The notes beneath the pieces are model-generated. The model saw only the letters and a list, made by a program, of their open reading frames with translations. It made no database searches and was not told the DNA's origin. This document shows, piece by piece, positions 39,911-50,736 of a DNA stretch of 64,000 nt. Position numbers and translations under genes: made by a program. Every line of letters starts with the position of its first letter. Position 1 is the stretch's first letter. The DNA is from Trichoplax adhaerens (Eukaryota > Placozoa > Uniplacotomia > Trichoplacea > Trichoplacidae), in assembly GCF_000150275.1 (NCBI RefSeq), contig NW_002060945.1:853190-917189 (forward strand). The letters are read 5' to 3'.

Positions 39911-42900
39911 CTATCCAGTGTTTGTATCGTCGTCGTCAAAAATACCATAACTAGCTAATAATTCAACACGCTTAAATAAGTTAGCTGTGGCTTCAGGTAT
40001 TCCATGGGCCTCTGCTATACCAGTGGAAGGTGGCTATGAAAATTTAATTTTAGTTTAGATTTAAAGCAGGTTCAAAACTAAAAGCTATTACAAATTTAGT
40101 ACGACCATCGTTTACGAAAAATTAAGTACATCCACATTACTATAGAATAACTACGAACATTGTTTTATATAGATTAAAGCATTGCAATTATATTTTACTG
40201 CATAAAATAAATTATGCAAAGATAAAAAATACTTTCCTTGATCATATTGAACTACTATCTTTCACAGGTACTAATACGATGTATGTTTCATCTACACTTG
40301 ATGTCATTATGTCTATATCCCTTTAGAATATACCTCGCTAAGCTTCCTTGATCTTTTCTTAATATCATTCTTATTGCTACTATTTCGTTGCGCATTTGTG
40401 CTATATGGCAGGAGAGAAAAACGAACTGATAGTTCCGATAAGGGCATTACATTATGTGATTCTTGACCAGCTGCATGACTAGTCCTATCTGTGGTGATGA
40501 TTGGTGGTTGACCACTTATACAGGTTAAACAACCTAACAGAGCCTGTCATGAGAAACAATTTAACGATGATGCCACAAATCCAAAATCACAGAGTAAGAT
40601 TAGAGTCAATTACATCAATAAAGGTATGTATTACCATGCATCTTTGAGTATAACGGTTTAAATTTGACTTGATATACGGCGTAAAAACATCTAGGTCAAA
40701 AGGATCAATGTAACCTTCAATTCTTTCAACTAAGTCTTGGGCTCGTTTATATGATTCTTTCGACGTCTATTGGCCAGCAAAAGAAAACGAATGTTACGTT
40801 TGAAATTATCATCATAATCTGCATCACTAAGTAGAGAAGCTTACCGTTATATCATCAGTTTGACAGTTTAGAATGTTATTTATGAATTGAATATCGTAAA
40901 GGAATTGAATTGCACAAGTCTGCGTAATTTTCGTTTCAGGCGTGGCAGTTTGAAAAGATTCGACACCTTCTTCTAATACACTGCTAACATTAAGGTCACG
41001 CTCTGATTCAATCTTTTCATTGGTTAAGTGATCTTCGTAAATCCCATAGATTCCTGAAGACAGTCGATGTACAAGATTTTGCAAAATTGACCTACGTTAA
41101 CCCAATAATAGGATGATATACGCTATCAGTGTACAGATTTTTACGAAATACTTTATTTTTTAAGACCAGAGTTAATCTAGTAATCAATTATTTACTTTAA
41201 TGAAGCAACATAATTTAAGTACTACTCAATATCTGACTCTATGTAATATTAGAACATATTTCATTAAAAAGTTAGAAAAAGAATTGAGCAAACGAAAGCT
41301 GCAGNCAATGTGAGACTATCATCACTTGCAAATAAGTTATGACGGAAAGCTNTTAGCAATAAATCGGTAATCCATTCAATCCAAATGCTGTATAATAAAT
41401 AGTGATAATACATTTCATAAATAATTGTAGTAATCATTCATTTCATAAATCATAGTTGTAAAGAAAATTTAGTGCTACACAATGAGATTTGGATCAAACT
41501 ATGTAATGTATTTACTTGTGTGCTCGATGATAAGTTTTAGTCAACAGTTGATGATACCGCTGCTCATTTTCAACTTCCAAGGATATAGATTTTGATCTTT
41601 TAGAGGCAGTAGACGACCATTTATTTAAGCTAATATAATTAAAAATTAAAAAAAAACATCATATAGGTTAACAGCCGAGACCTCTCGCTAAAAATTACAA
41701 CAAACCTTTTAGTTTTAACTGCAGTGTTTTCTTGATCCTTATCAATTGTCATTAATTTTTTAGCTTTAGGGCACTGCTCCAATATCGCACGAGCAATTCG
41801 ACCTAACCATAAAACACTGCATACAATAGAAAGATCATGAAGTAATCTTAAATACGATAATGTCAGAGTAAAAGGTGCTTATTGCTTTTCAGAGCAGAAA
41901 AAAGAATAACAAATAACTAGATAGATTATTGTCTCCCAAACAATTGTTTGCAATAAGTACAATCTTGAGTATTTTCTAGTTTACTAGAGCGGACATCATT
42001 AAGTATACTTCTAGACAGAATAATGTCAATAACAAACACTTGCTGTAATACCTGTCAATTAGCAAAGCTCGTTTCACATTTGATACCGTCTCATCATTCA
42101 TAGAAGATTGCAATTCATCCAGTTTAGTATTAATTTCATCAGCAATGCTATAAAAAAGGTTATCATTTTAGTTACCAGTTGTTACTTTAATAATATTTTT
42201 GTTCATGTTCAATTTACTTCTTAATACATTCTTCGCATGTAGTCTTCATAAACTGCTTCATTTCGTCTGATCCGGCATATTTATCGAAGGCACCAACTTT
42301 GCTATCCTTCAGGGGCAAAGCTGCTGAATGTGTAATGCCGTATGCTAAAGATTCAGAAGTGGTTCTAAGTGGAGTAGGCCGTATAGATACTGCGTCTTGC
42401 ACATAGTATTTACAGTCTTCTAGTATTTTTCTCAGTTTCGAATCGAATTTTCTACAGAGCCTATGATGAATTAGAAATACCCAATAGATTTCATACCAAT
42501 AATTTGTTGTAACATGTGGATATACATATATATTACACGCATATTCACACGTAAAATACCTGTGCACGCTTGGTGTGAAAGCTCTCGACTTTAAAGTTAA
42601 GCCACCTGTTTCTTCTCTTACACTTTCAGTTTCGAAAGAACTAGCCCATGCATTGGCCGAAGGCATATCATATGAACTTTCTTGCCAGATGTACGTTGAC
42701 ATGTCGTGATCACATACCATGCTCTGATCACCATCTAGATCTAATAAGCCTTCCGTAATCATTTCCTCTGCAACGTTGAATGCATTATCAAACATACTTT
42801 GAGTAATGGTCTATAAAGCAACGAAGATTTACGGAGTTAAAAATCACGCAATTTACAGTAAGTAATACAGGAAGATGAAGATTGTTACTACTTTTGCACG

Positions 42901-45900
42901 TTCAAAAAATAATCCCTTTAAAAATTCGTCCCATATCGATAACTTTCGCCCTAAAACTTCTATGCATATGGAATCCCAGTCTGGATAGTTATCGTTTCCT
43001 TGTAATTCCTTTATATTAACAATAAAAAATCACAAGCTTATATAGTGATATCAGCGAGAATGCCATTATATGTAATAATTAATTTCACGAACATCGGTTA
43101 GTAGATTCCAAATTGCGTCTCTAATTGCCATTAAACTTTTGATGCTGCTAACATAAGCCAACAGTCTTGAGACTCCATCAACCACAGCTCGTGTAATCCT
43201 GAGTTAAAGAAACGCTCTTTTAATTATTTATTTAAATATTTTATCATAATCTGAACTAACATTGTAACCCATTCTTGGCAACTTTCTCGAATGTCTTCAA
43301 CACTTATTAAGGACATAGACGAAAATATCCGTGGTCTTAACTCTAAAAGAAAATTAATACAGTTGGTATGAATGTACGAATAAATAATTTTTGAAACGTA
43401 TATAAGCATTTCTAACGACATTCATCCTTACTTAAGACGGATTGAGGTAAATGCCTTGATATCGTCATCCTATACACTTCATGATCGATGAGCACATTTA
43501 ATACTAAAGCAGGATAAAATTTAATCAATAATGCCATAATCAGTATAATATTAATATCATACGATTTAAAATTAAAAATGACTATGAAGGAGCAGTAAGA
43601 TAGAGTAATAATGCCAGAATACTAAATATAAACCTTCAGATGTATTGCATTCATCCTTTGAAGTAATGTCCTTTAATATTGTATACAGCAAACCAGCTGT
43701 TTTTCGACGTAATAATAAGAAGTAATACGAATTATGAAACAATCGATTTTAATGTGCAATGGAAGCAGAGTAAGAATAGGGTCGCACAATTTAATATAGC
43801 AACTAATCTTAGATAAATGATTTACGCATTTTTAGATAACATACTAGACGCATCTTCGGTTTCCGCTACGTAGAAGATTTTATAGATTTGGCAAATAGTT
43901 AATCGTATAACTGAGACAACATCACGGATTTGCAGTTTGATACTATCAGCTGTAAGGAAGGGGAAAAGCAACGTCAGTTGTAGAATAATTAAAATAACAG
44001 TATTCACGATTAGCCTACTTACTGTGTTCATCTGAATATAGTAAAGTCTCTAGTAACGTCTACAAATGAATCAGATTGCAAAATAGTGTTAGTATTTTAG
44101 AGCTATAATATCAACTCATTACCAATCCGATCAATATGAACTTACATTTCTGACGATAAGAAAATCTTTAAAAGCCTGTCTAGGAAATTTACACTGATCA
44201 TCTAATAATAATATAGCGCATAAGCATTCTCCAATATCCTGTTCACAATTATATATATACATTGAGATAACATTAATTAATCATTTATATATGACATTTA
44301 CATCACTTATGATTAATTAGATATTCAAGTATTATAGATAAAAGAACAACCTGTTCAGGTAGATCCACAATTTTTAATCGTTCACGGATGTCCTATCAAC
44401 AAAAAACAAATTTTATTTGATAATAAGAATTATTTTCATTGCCTAGAGATCGTCTTAAACATTAAAAGAAATAGAGCAAAATACCACATTGAAATTAACT
44501 ACAAACAAGTAGCACTCTTTGTTGTTACTCTACCTGCAAAATAGACACAACGTAGTGGCTGATAGTCGACCACTGACGCGGTAAGATAGGAAAAGAAGCC
44601 TATTGAGATCATAGGTCATATACAAAAAGATTAGCTTGCTGCGTAACTTGGATCCTCTATTATATGTAAGGAATTCGTGTTTCGAATCAACCATGTTAAT
44701 CGATTCTGCATTACTGTACGGGCTTACCAATAAATTTTTAACAGGCGATGAAGTCATACTCTTTTGTAAATTATCAACAATCTGGCGCGCTAACAGATAT
44801 AGTAAAGCTGCATCTAAAAATTTCTTTTTATCCGAGGTACTCCATATCTACATAGTATGAATGATGTAGATCTTATTATAAAAATGGATGCATATTTGTG
44901 AACATATAAGGAAAGAGTACGCTGTCCTATAATCGTGATATCAATTATTACGCAATGGGTTTCTATTACCTTTTCTGGTATATCGACTAGCAACTTCATC
45001 TGTGTTGCGATACTGTAAAAGGTAGATGAATCCTTGCCAATTCTAACATTTCTGTAATTGCAAAAATAGTAAGATGAAAGCATAAGTGAGTCATAATGGA
45101 ATAATGCATCTATTAGTGATCAACTTGTAACTTTGGATAAAAAGTGTAACGATTTCTCATTCAATGGTTCTCCAAATATAGTAAAATATGCTTACTCATA
45201 GGTATTTTTTCTATCTATCAATATTCATGCTAATTAAGGTTTCTTCTTACCCATTTACGCCTACAGTGTCTCCAGAATTATTGGTAGCATTGTAATTAGC
45301 TTGTAGAGCGTCAATTTCATAACAGTAATGCTTCATATCATCCAACTTTTTAACAACCTAAAGACATCAAGCAGTCAGTGATGAATCATTAGTTGACATA
45401 TAACATGTTGTGCAATATAAATCGCCGTCTAACTTGAGAACAATTGATCGAAGAGGCTAATTATAAATATTTGAGCAATTGTGCTATTTATTACGTGCTG
45501 TCTTATCTCACCTCAGAAGAAGAGACCTGCATTGCGGCGATAGTATCAGCAGCATCAATTAAATCGCGGTACCTTTCTCTGAAACAGTTATGTACGTACA
45601 ATGACATTTATAATCTCTTTTCCATAGGAGTATAATAATATGTGCTGTATAGCAAGTATACGTAGTATAAGACATACCATTAAATAGAGCCATTTACAAT
45701 CCTATATTTATAGAATAGTCACAACTACTACTACCTTGCTCTCTAATTTACTCGCCTAGTAGTATCAATAGCATCAACTACCTGTACAGCAGTTACAAAT
45801 CATCTTCCATGAGTGGCATACGATATATCATTAAAGAGAGTCATTTATAATAACACATTTATAGAACAGTCACAACTACCACTACCTTGCTCTCTAACCT

Positions 45901-46434
45901 ATCGATCTAGCAATATCAATAGCATCAACTACATGCATATGTACAGAATCCTCTTCCATGAGTGGCATATGACATACCATTAAAGACAGTCATTTACAAT
46001 CATACATTTATAGAATAGTCATAACTACCACTACCTCACTCTCTAACCTGCTGATCTAGCAGTATTAATAATATCAACTATATGTATAGCAATCAGACAT
46101 TAACTTTTATGAGTGGCTTGCTTACCCGACCATTTGCCTGAGCTCTTCTTTCTTCCTTTCAATATCACCACTATTCATTCAAACAGAAGGATTAAATTAG
46201 GTGTATTTCATACCGTTAATGGACACACTATACAGTGGTGTGGTATAATGTCAATCTAACATCATTAAAATGTAACCAACTAGAACTAAGCAGGTAGTAC
46301 AATCATACCAATTTGCAGATCAATTTCATAACATACCGAATGCTCTTTTCTCGATTACGAATTTGATCAATACTGTTATCTCGAAATAATCGGTCAGTAT
46401 CGGCTTCTGAGGACCAATCCACTATAATATCCAT
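39911..46434 (-). CDS. COG1: Conserved oligomeric Golgi complex subunit 1
   Basis: COG1 is a subunit of the COG tether, which recaptures retrograde vesicles at the Golgi. About 26 exons were traced: 46434-46337, 46170-46126, 45578-45512, 45357-45251, 45012-44970, 44847-44728, 44599-44534, 44392-44351, 44238-44146, 44059-44023, 43949-43845, 43696-43634, 43503-43432, 43342-43261, 43198-43093, 43008-42892, 42810-42560, 42460-42218, 42147-42052, 41816-41706, 41629-41516, 41387 to about 41280, 41091-40845, 40766-40635, 40543-40334, 40033-39911. Family blocks include RKKELRQMVGERYRDLI near the N terminus, ATQMKLLVDIPEKIW, GAFDKYAGSDEM and YIDPFDLDVFTPYI near the C terminus. The traced product is about 965 residues, close to vertebrate COG1. 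Phases fit at all joins except around 41280-41092, where about 55 expected residues are missing and two N calls fall. One donor (43092, GTTCGT) is weak. It shares its upstream DNA with UQCR11. Confidence 0.95.
45671..46120. repeat. Tandem triplication, period 150 bp, inside COG1 intron 2
   Basis: Three copies, each about 150 bp. The landmark GAGTGGC recurs at 45811, 45960 and 46111, and ACTCTCTAA-type and TCAATAGCATCAACTA blocks recur in register. Copies are about 80-90 percent alike by eye. The third copy ends directly at the splice donor of COG1 exon 2 (exon ends at 46126). It does not code for protein and seems to have lengthened the intron. Confidence 0.9.
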
Positions 46435-47168
46435 TAAATTAATTCATTTAATCTGTAATATTTCAACGTAGAAATGCTCTCAAAATTATGTTAACATGTA
46501 AATGATGCTGTACCCGATTTATGTCGGACAGTCGGAGACGAAACTGGACTACTTATCTGGCTCTCCATATTGTTCACGTCTGAGGAGCTGAGCAGCTGGC
46601 GCATGCGGATAATGGCTGCAGTAGACGAAGTAAAGCATACAGTACGTCAAGATATTCACCAAAAGTGATGTCACCCATAGTGATAATTTCCTACAGCATG
46701 CGATCCATTTTTAGGCCTAGGCGTGCGACATTATTTTTGCTAAGGATTTAAACAATCCTTGAGTAAAGATACTGCGCCGTGCCATAGTAATAACCTATAC
46801 AGAATGGTATACTACGTCCGCAGATCGGTAATATAGCTGCGTGGACACATGCCAGCTGTTGCGCACGCGTTTTCTATTACTGAGTGTACACGTACGTCCA
46901 CACACAGTGCAGTCTCTACCAGTACAGTATTTCTACTGTACTGTACATACTGTAGATGTTAGTGGTACTGTACAGTACAGCACTGTACAGTACTAAAAGG
47001 AAAAGTTCTACTGTAGACTACAGCACTGTACTGTACGTACTGTAGGTATAGGTACTGGTTCTAGTGATACGGTACGGTACTAACTGTACTCACAATCGTC
47101 CCGTGTGCGCCTGTCCATTATTATGCAGGCAACAGTTCGCATTTTGCATCACACTAGTAGGATCCAAG
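46435..47168. promoter_or_regulatory. Head-to-head control region of COG1 and UQCR11
   Basis: The two start codons diverge and lie 734 bp apart, so this is probably one shared promoter region. GGCGCATGCGG at 46598-46608 matches the NRF1 site (consensus GCGCATGCGC) and GCGCACGCG at 46861-46869 is a weaker relative. GTGATGTCAC at 46666-46675 resembles a CREB/ATF site. From 46919 to 47075 there is a dense GTAC cluster with at least ten GTAC sites, close to UQCR11. The motif calls rest on known animal consensus sequences; binding is inference. Confidence 0.6.
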
Positions 47169-48248
47169 ATGGCTGCTCTCAGGAACGGTAAGAATATGCT
47201 TGCGCGACTAGGCTACTTAAACAGACGTCAATTTGCATCTGTGGCACAGAGAAGCCCACGATTGAATGTTTATGGAATCACAACAGAAAAGGCATTGAGC
47301 TGGTAAGCCAAAGGGAGCTTTTTATATTGATTATTAACGTACATATGGGAAATCCTGTGGAAGAAAAATTCGCAAGTATTCGAGCATGTTTTATAGTCTC
47401 GTAAATGTTTGATCAGTATAGCGACGGATTTTGAATTGAAAACAGCTTAGTAAACCAATAATTCAGTAAGTCTATGATTACGTTGCGCTGGTTGTAAATG
47501 CCGTAGTTGTATACTACTGCACAGTATGTACAGTATATTGTACGGTTAGGTTTCTTAGATAATGATATAAGAAATCAATTCATATGTTATACAGAATTCA
47601 GGGGATACGATTTTTTATTAATGAAAGGAAACACCGTTATGAAGATAGGCGAGAGCTTATTTAAAAATTAATCTTCTGACCGAAATGTGCAGTACAATAT
47701 GGAATTAATTACATCCTTGTTCATGCTTTACTTTAGTATTGAATTTCAATGCACTTTTTATTCTGATGTCCAGTCCCACGCGATACTGAGTAGTGACAGC
47801 AAAATGGTAGTAAAAGAATAATAACTTTGATGGTCAGCCATATATTATAGTATCAAGTTCGGGTGATTCTGTATAGACTTCAAATTTAGTAAACGATATC
47901 CTAATCATCCAAATTTTTATCGCTATTGCTAAGAGAACATGCGGATGTTCATATTCAATTGTCAGTTAGTGGCCTCTATCAAACCTTCTTACTGTACTCT
48001 ACTGTAAATGTTGTCTGACTTGTACAGTATTTGTAGCATCATGAGCATACGCGTAAATAATGCGTAAAATATATAAAATCAACTAAGGTTTACTCTCTCG
48101 TCAATATTTTAGGTCTACCACCGGTGCTGTTTGGGGTGCTACCGGATTGATTACCCTCATATATCTTACCGACTGGGAACAAGTTATTCAGTACATACCA
48201 TTTGTCAAGAATAAGATACCACCACGTCCAAAAGAAGAAGAAGAATAG
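47169..48248 (+). CDS. UQCR11: Cytochrome bc1 complex subunit 10 (UQCR11)
   Basis: Small one-helix subunit at the edge of mitochondrial complex III. Exons 47169-47302 and 48113-48248 join in phase 2 (donor TG/GTAAGC, acceptor TTTTAG), giving 89 residues. The C-terminal half matches the family: a helix with WGATGLITLIYLTDWEQ and then the conserved IQYIPFVKNKI segment, ending in a PPRPKEEEE tail. Residues 1 to about 30 are rich in Arg, Leu, Ala and Ser with no acidic residue (MAALRNGKNMLARLGYLNRR), like a mitochondrial presequence; mammalian UQCR11, about 56 residues, lacks this part. Another in-frame ATG at 47064 is open to this start, but the downstream ATG has the better context and gives the presequence at once. 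The start sits inside CCAAGATGGCTGC, a YY1-type motif. Confidence 0.92.
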
Positions 48249-49186
48249 GTCAGCTAAGAAACAAACTGCATCTATCGTGCGGTATAAATTTCCTATTTCC
48301 TTAGTGGCAGTAAATATAGACAAAGATACTTGCACTTAGATGCTATCTGATAAGACTAATTAATTAATAATGTATCTTTAGATTTATTTCATGTAGCAAT
48401 AGATTATTATAACGCAATTTTCTAGTGATTTGGTTCAACAAAGTCGGTCATTTTTATTATAACTCATAATGTGCAATTAAGTTAATACTTTATTTTGCAG
48501 ACTAAAACAAAATTAGGACGCTATTTTGAAATGCTGTATTCATCATAATCCCGGAAGTTGATGGAAAGAGCTGTTAATTACTGTAAAATTTAAAATTATT
48601 AATGATATGGTTATGCCGTCCATGTGAGTGGATACAACATCTAGATTGTTTTTACCGTTTACCCAGATAACTAGCATTAATTTTCTCTGAAAGCTAACAG
48701 TTCTGATGCGGTGTGGATGATGCTATATTACTAAATAAATTCTTTGGTATAACATCATGATATCTACTTATTGTGTAAGCTTTATTTGAATTATTATACA
48801 CTGCAACACGCTTTCATACACCTGCACTTACTAAGTAACAGCATGACTAAGAAAACCGAGATCTTGGTATCATTTCTGCGGTAGTGCCCTACAGTAATAT
48901 ACTCGTATGTACATAAGTATAGTTTAATCTGCGACAGGAAGATAAATGACATCTAAAAATTAGAATTTGCAAAACTATCGAACATAAGGCTATACGGACA
49001 TTGCAATCATACAAATTAAATACTGGAGTTAGCATCGCCCATTTCATCCCAATTACTGTTCAATGATCACCTTTCTTCATACCAATGAATGAATTCTCCA
49101 CGTACATTATAATAAAAGTATCAATACATAATTAATGAAAGGAATAAGCTACGATTGCTATTCTTGTCCATGTCGGATGTGAGAAA
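48249..49186. other. Convergent intergenic region UQCR11 / NR2C2AP
   Basis: Holds the 3' flanks of two genes that point at each other. No coding exon seen. AT-rich with possible polyadenylation signals on both strands (for example AATAAA at 48735). No repeat or structure of note. Confidence 0.6.
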
Positions 49187-50415
49187 TCATTCACAGACGT
49201 TACCAAGCACATCTAATTTATAGATTGTTATTCTTCCAAAAAAATCCGAACTACTTGTAAATATTATCTTAAGATATTCAATTTCTTCACTTGCACTTCC
49301 ATCGAATATCTATTAATGGTTATTAAGTCAAGGAAGCAATTCACAATACAGTAGATAAATTTTACGTTAAGCTATTGTACTGTACATGCGTCCTTTAATA
49401 TCTTCAGCGGTAGAATCGCATCACAATTAACATATTACACACTAGCAATCATAGCAAGAGAATTAAAATATTGCAATACAAAAAGATACTTGGTAAGAAT
49501 TTATGTCTTTTGGGTAAAAATCTTGTAGATGATGTAGGTTTTTGCTATCCAATCCTCCTTCAAGCCTGCACTCTTTACCGGCGAATCCACCTTGAAATTG
49601 GATACCTACACTGCTTATTTTCACCCTAGCATCAAATGCCATCATAATATACTGCGGAGATCCCTTTAAAGATAATAAAACATCAATATAGTTCAATTAT
49701 CAGTTGAATTACCTCGATCCTTTCTGATTTACTGATACACACAGTGATTAATGATTAACCCCACTTCTTGTTATAGCAAGAGACTAGATTAATTCATTTT
49801 ATTGAATAAATTACAACACATCTAGGTTATTTAGTTGCAAATTATGATTATTCAAACTATAACATTTAAGTTTTCAGTTATAGTTATTCTCAGCAATCAC
49901 CATAATCATAAGGACTAGGATGAGATTACATGTAGTCTGATTAAAGGTAACCAGAGCTAGATCTGCAAATTGATATACGTATAATTGTATCAGCTTTGCT
50001 AATCAATTTTAGCGATTTGCGTTCACTGGCCATAACTGCTATGTAAAAACTGAAATTCTGAACATTTCTTAATCTGCTAAACATTGCAAAAATTTATTCA
50101 ACTATTATATCTTTACCTGATCGGAGTTCCAACACGTTTCGTCATTTCCATCAAACATAAAATTCTTACCATATGATTTTATCGCTCTGTTGAGGACTGA
50201 ACTAACTCTAATGATCGATTCAATCAATTTTTGTTGAGTAATGAAAAAAGTTTCAATTTACTGTTAGTTTACATTTGATTAATTTTAAACTCGATGCTCT
50301 CAATGCCATGCAAACTCGTCTGCGATGGAATGATTGATGATTCAACAATATTCACTTACTTGACACGGTGAGCATGAGAGATTAGCGACGTCTGCTTAGT
50401 ATTGAAGTCGTCCAT
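49187..50415 (-). CDS. NR2C2AP: NR2C2AP-like protein (discoidin-like fold)
   Basis: Homologue of nuclear receptor 2C2-associated protein, a small intracellular protein with a galactose-binding-like (F5/8C) fold; its biochemical role is poorly known. Four exons: 50415-50360, 50207-50117, 49663-49490, 49309-49187. Phases fit throughout, giving 147 residues against about 139 in human. Matching blocks in order are VSSVLNR, FDGNDETCWNSDQ, IQFQGGFAGKECRLEG, DFYPKDIN, and DFFGRITIYKLDVLG at the C terminus. No signal peptide or membrane segment. The gene is head to head with CCNQ, the starts being 321 bp apart. Identification is by clear family similarity; the function remains as uncertain here as in other animals. 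Confidence 0.93.
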
Positions 50416-50736
50416 CTCCTGGGCTTATACTGTACATAATTAGAAGTATATAGTATACTGTAAATTACTTTAGCTTTTGATAGCTCCACCAATACGATTA
50501 GCAATTTTCGACTTTTGATGCAGAAAAACTAAATCAGTACAACCTTATTTACGTACCATAGCTCTTTGCCCTGCACTCCAGTATGCAGTGTACAGTACAG
50601 TACACTACACTACCATATTGTACGTTAGGGTACTACTGTACTATAAACTGCTTGGACTGCCATCCGTCCACCAACACCGTACTCAGTCTACTGCGGACAC
50701 TGGACTAGCCACTAGCTAGGTATTTGCTGCTTCAAT
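50416..50736. promoter_or_regulatory. Head-to-head control region of NR2C2AP and CCNQ
   Basis: Only 321 bp separate two diverging start codons, so the promoter must be shared or overlapping. It contains ACTGTAC at about 50430, GTACAGTACAGTACACTAC at 50591-50609 and ACTGTAC at 50635, that is, the same GTAC pentamer motif seen upstream of the other genes here. No TATA box is obvious near either start. Confidence 0.6.

Noticed and set aside
43822-43844. Extension of COG1 exon 11 to a donor at 43825
   Set aside because: That donor leaves the next exon in a frame with a stop; the GTATGT donor at 43844 restores the family sequence.
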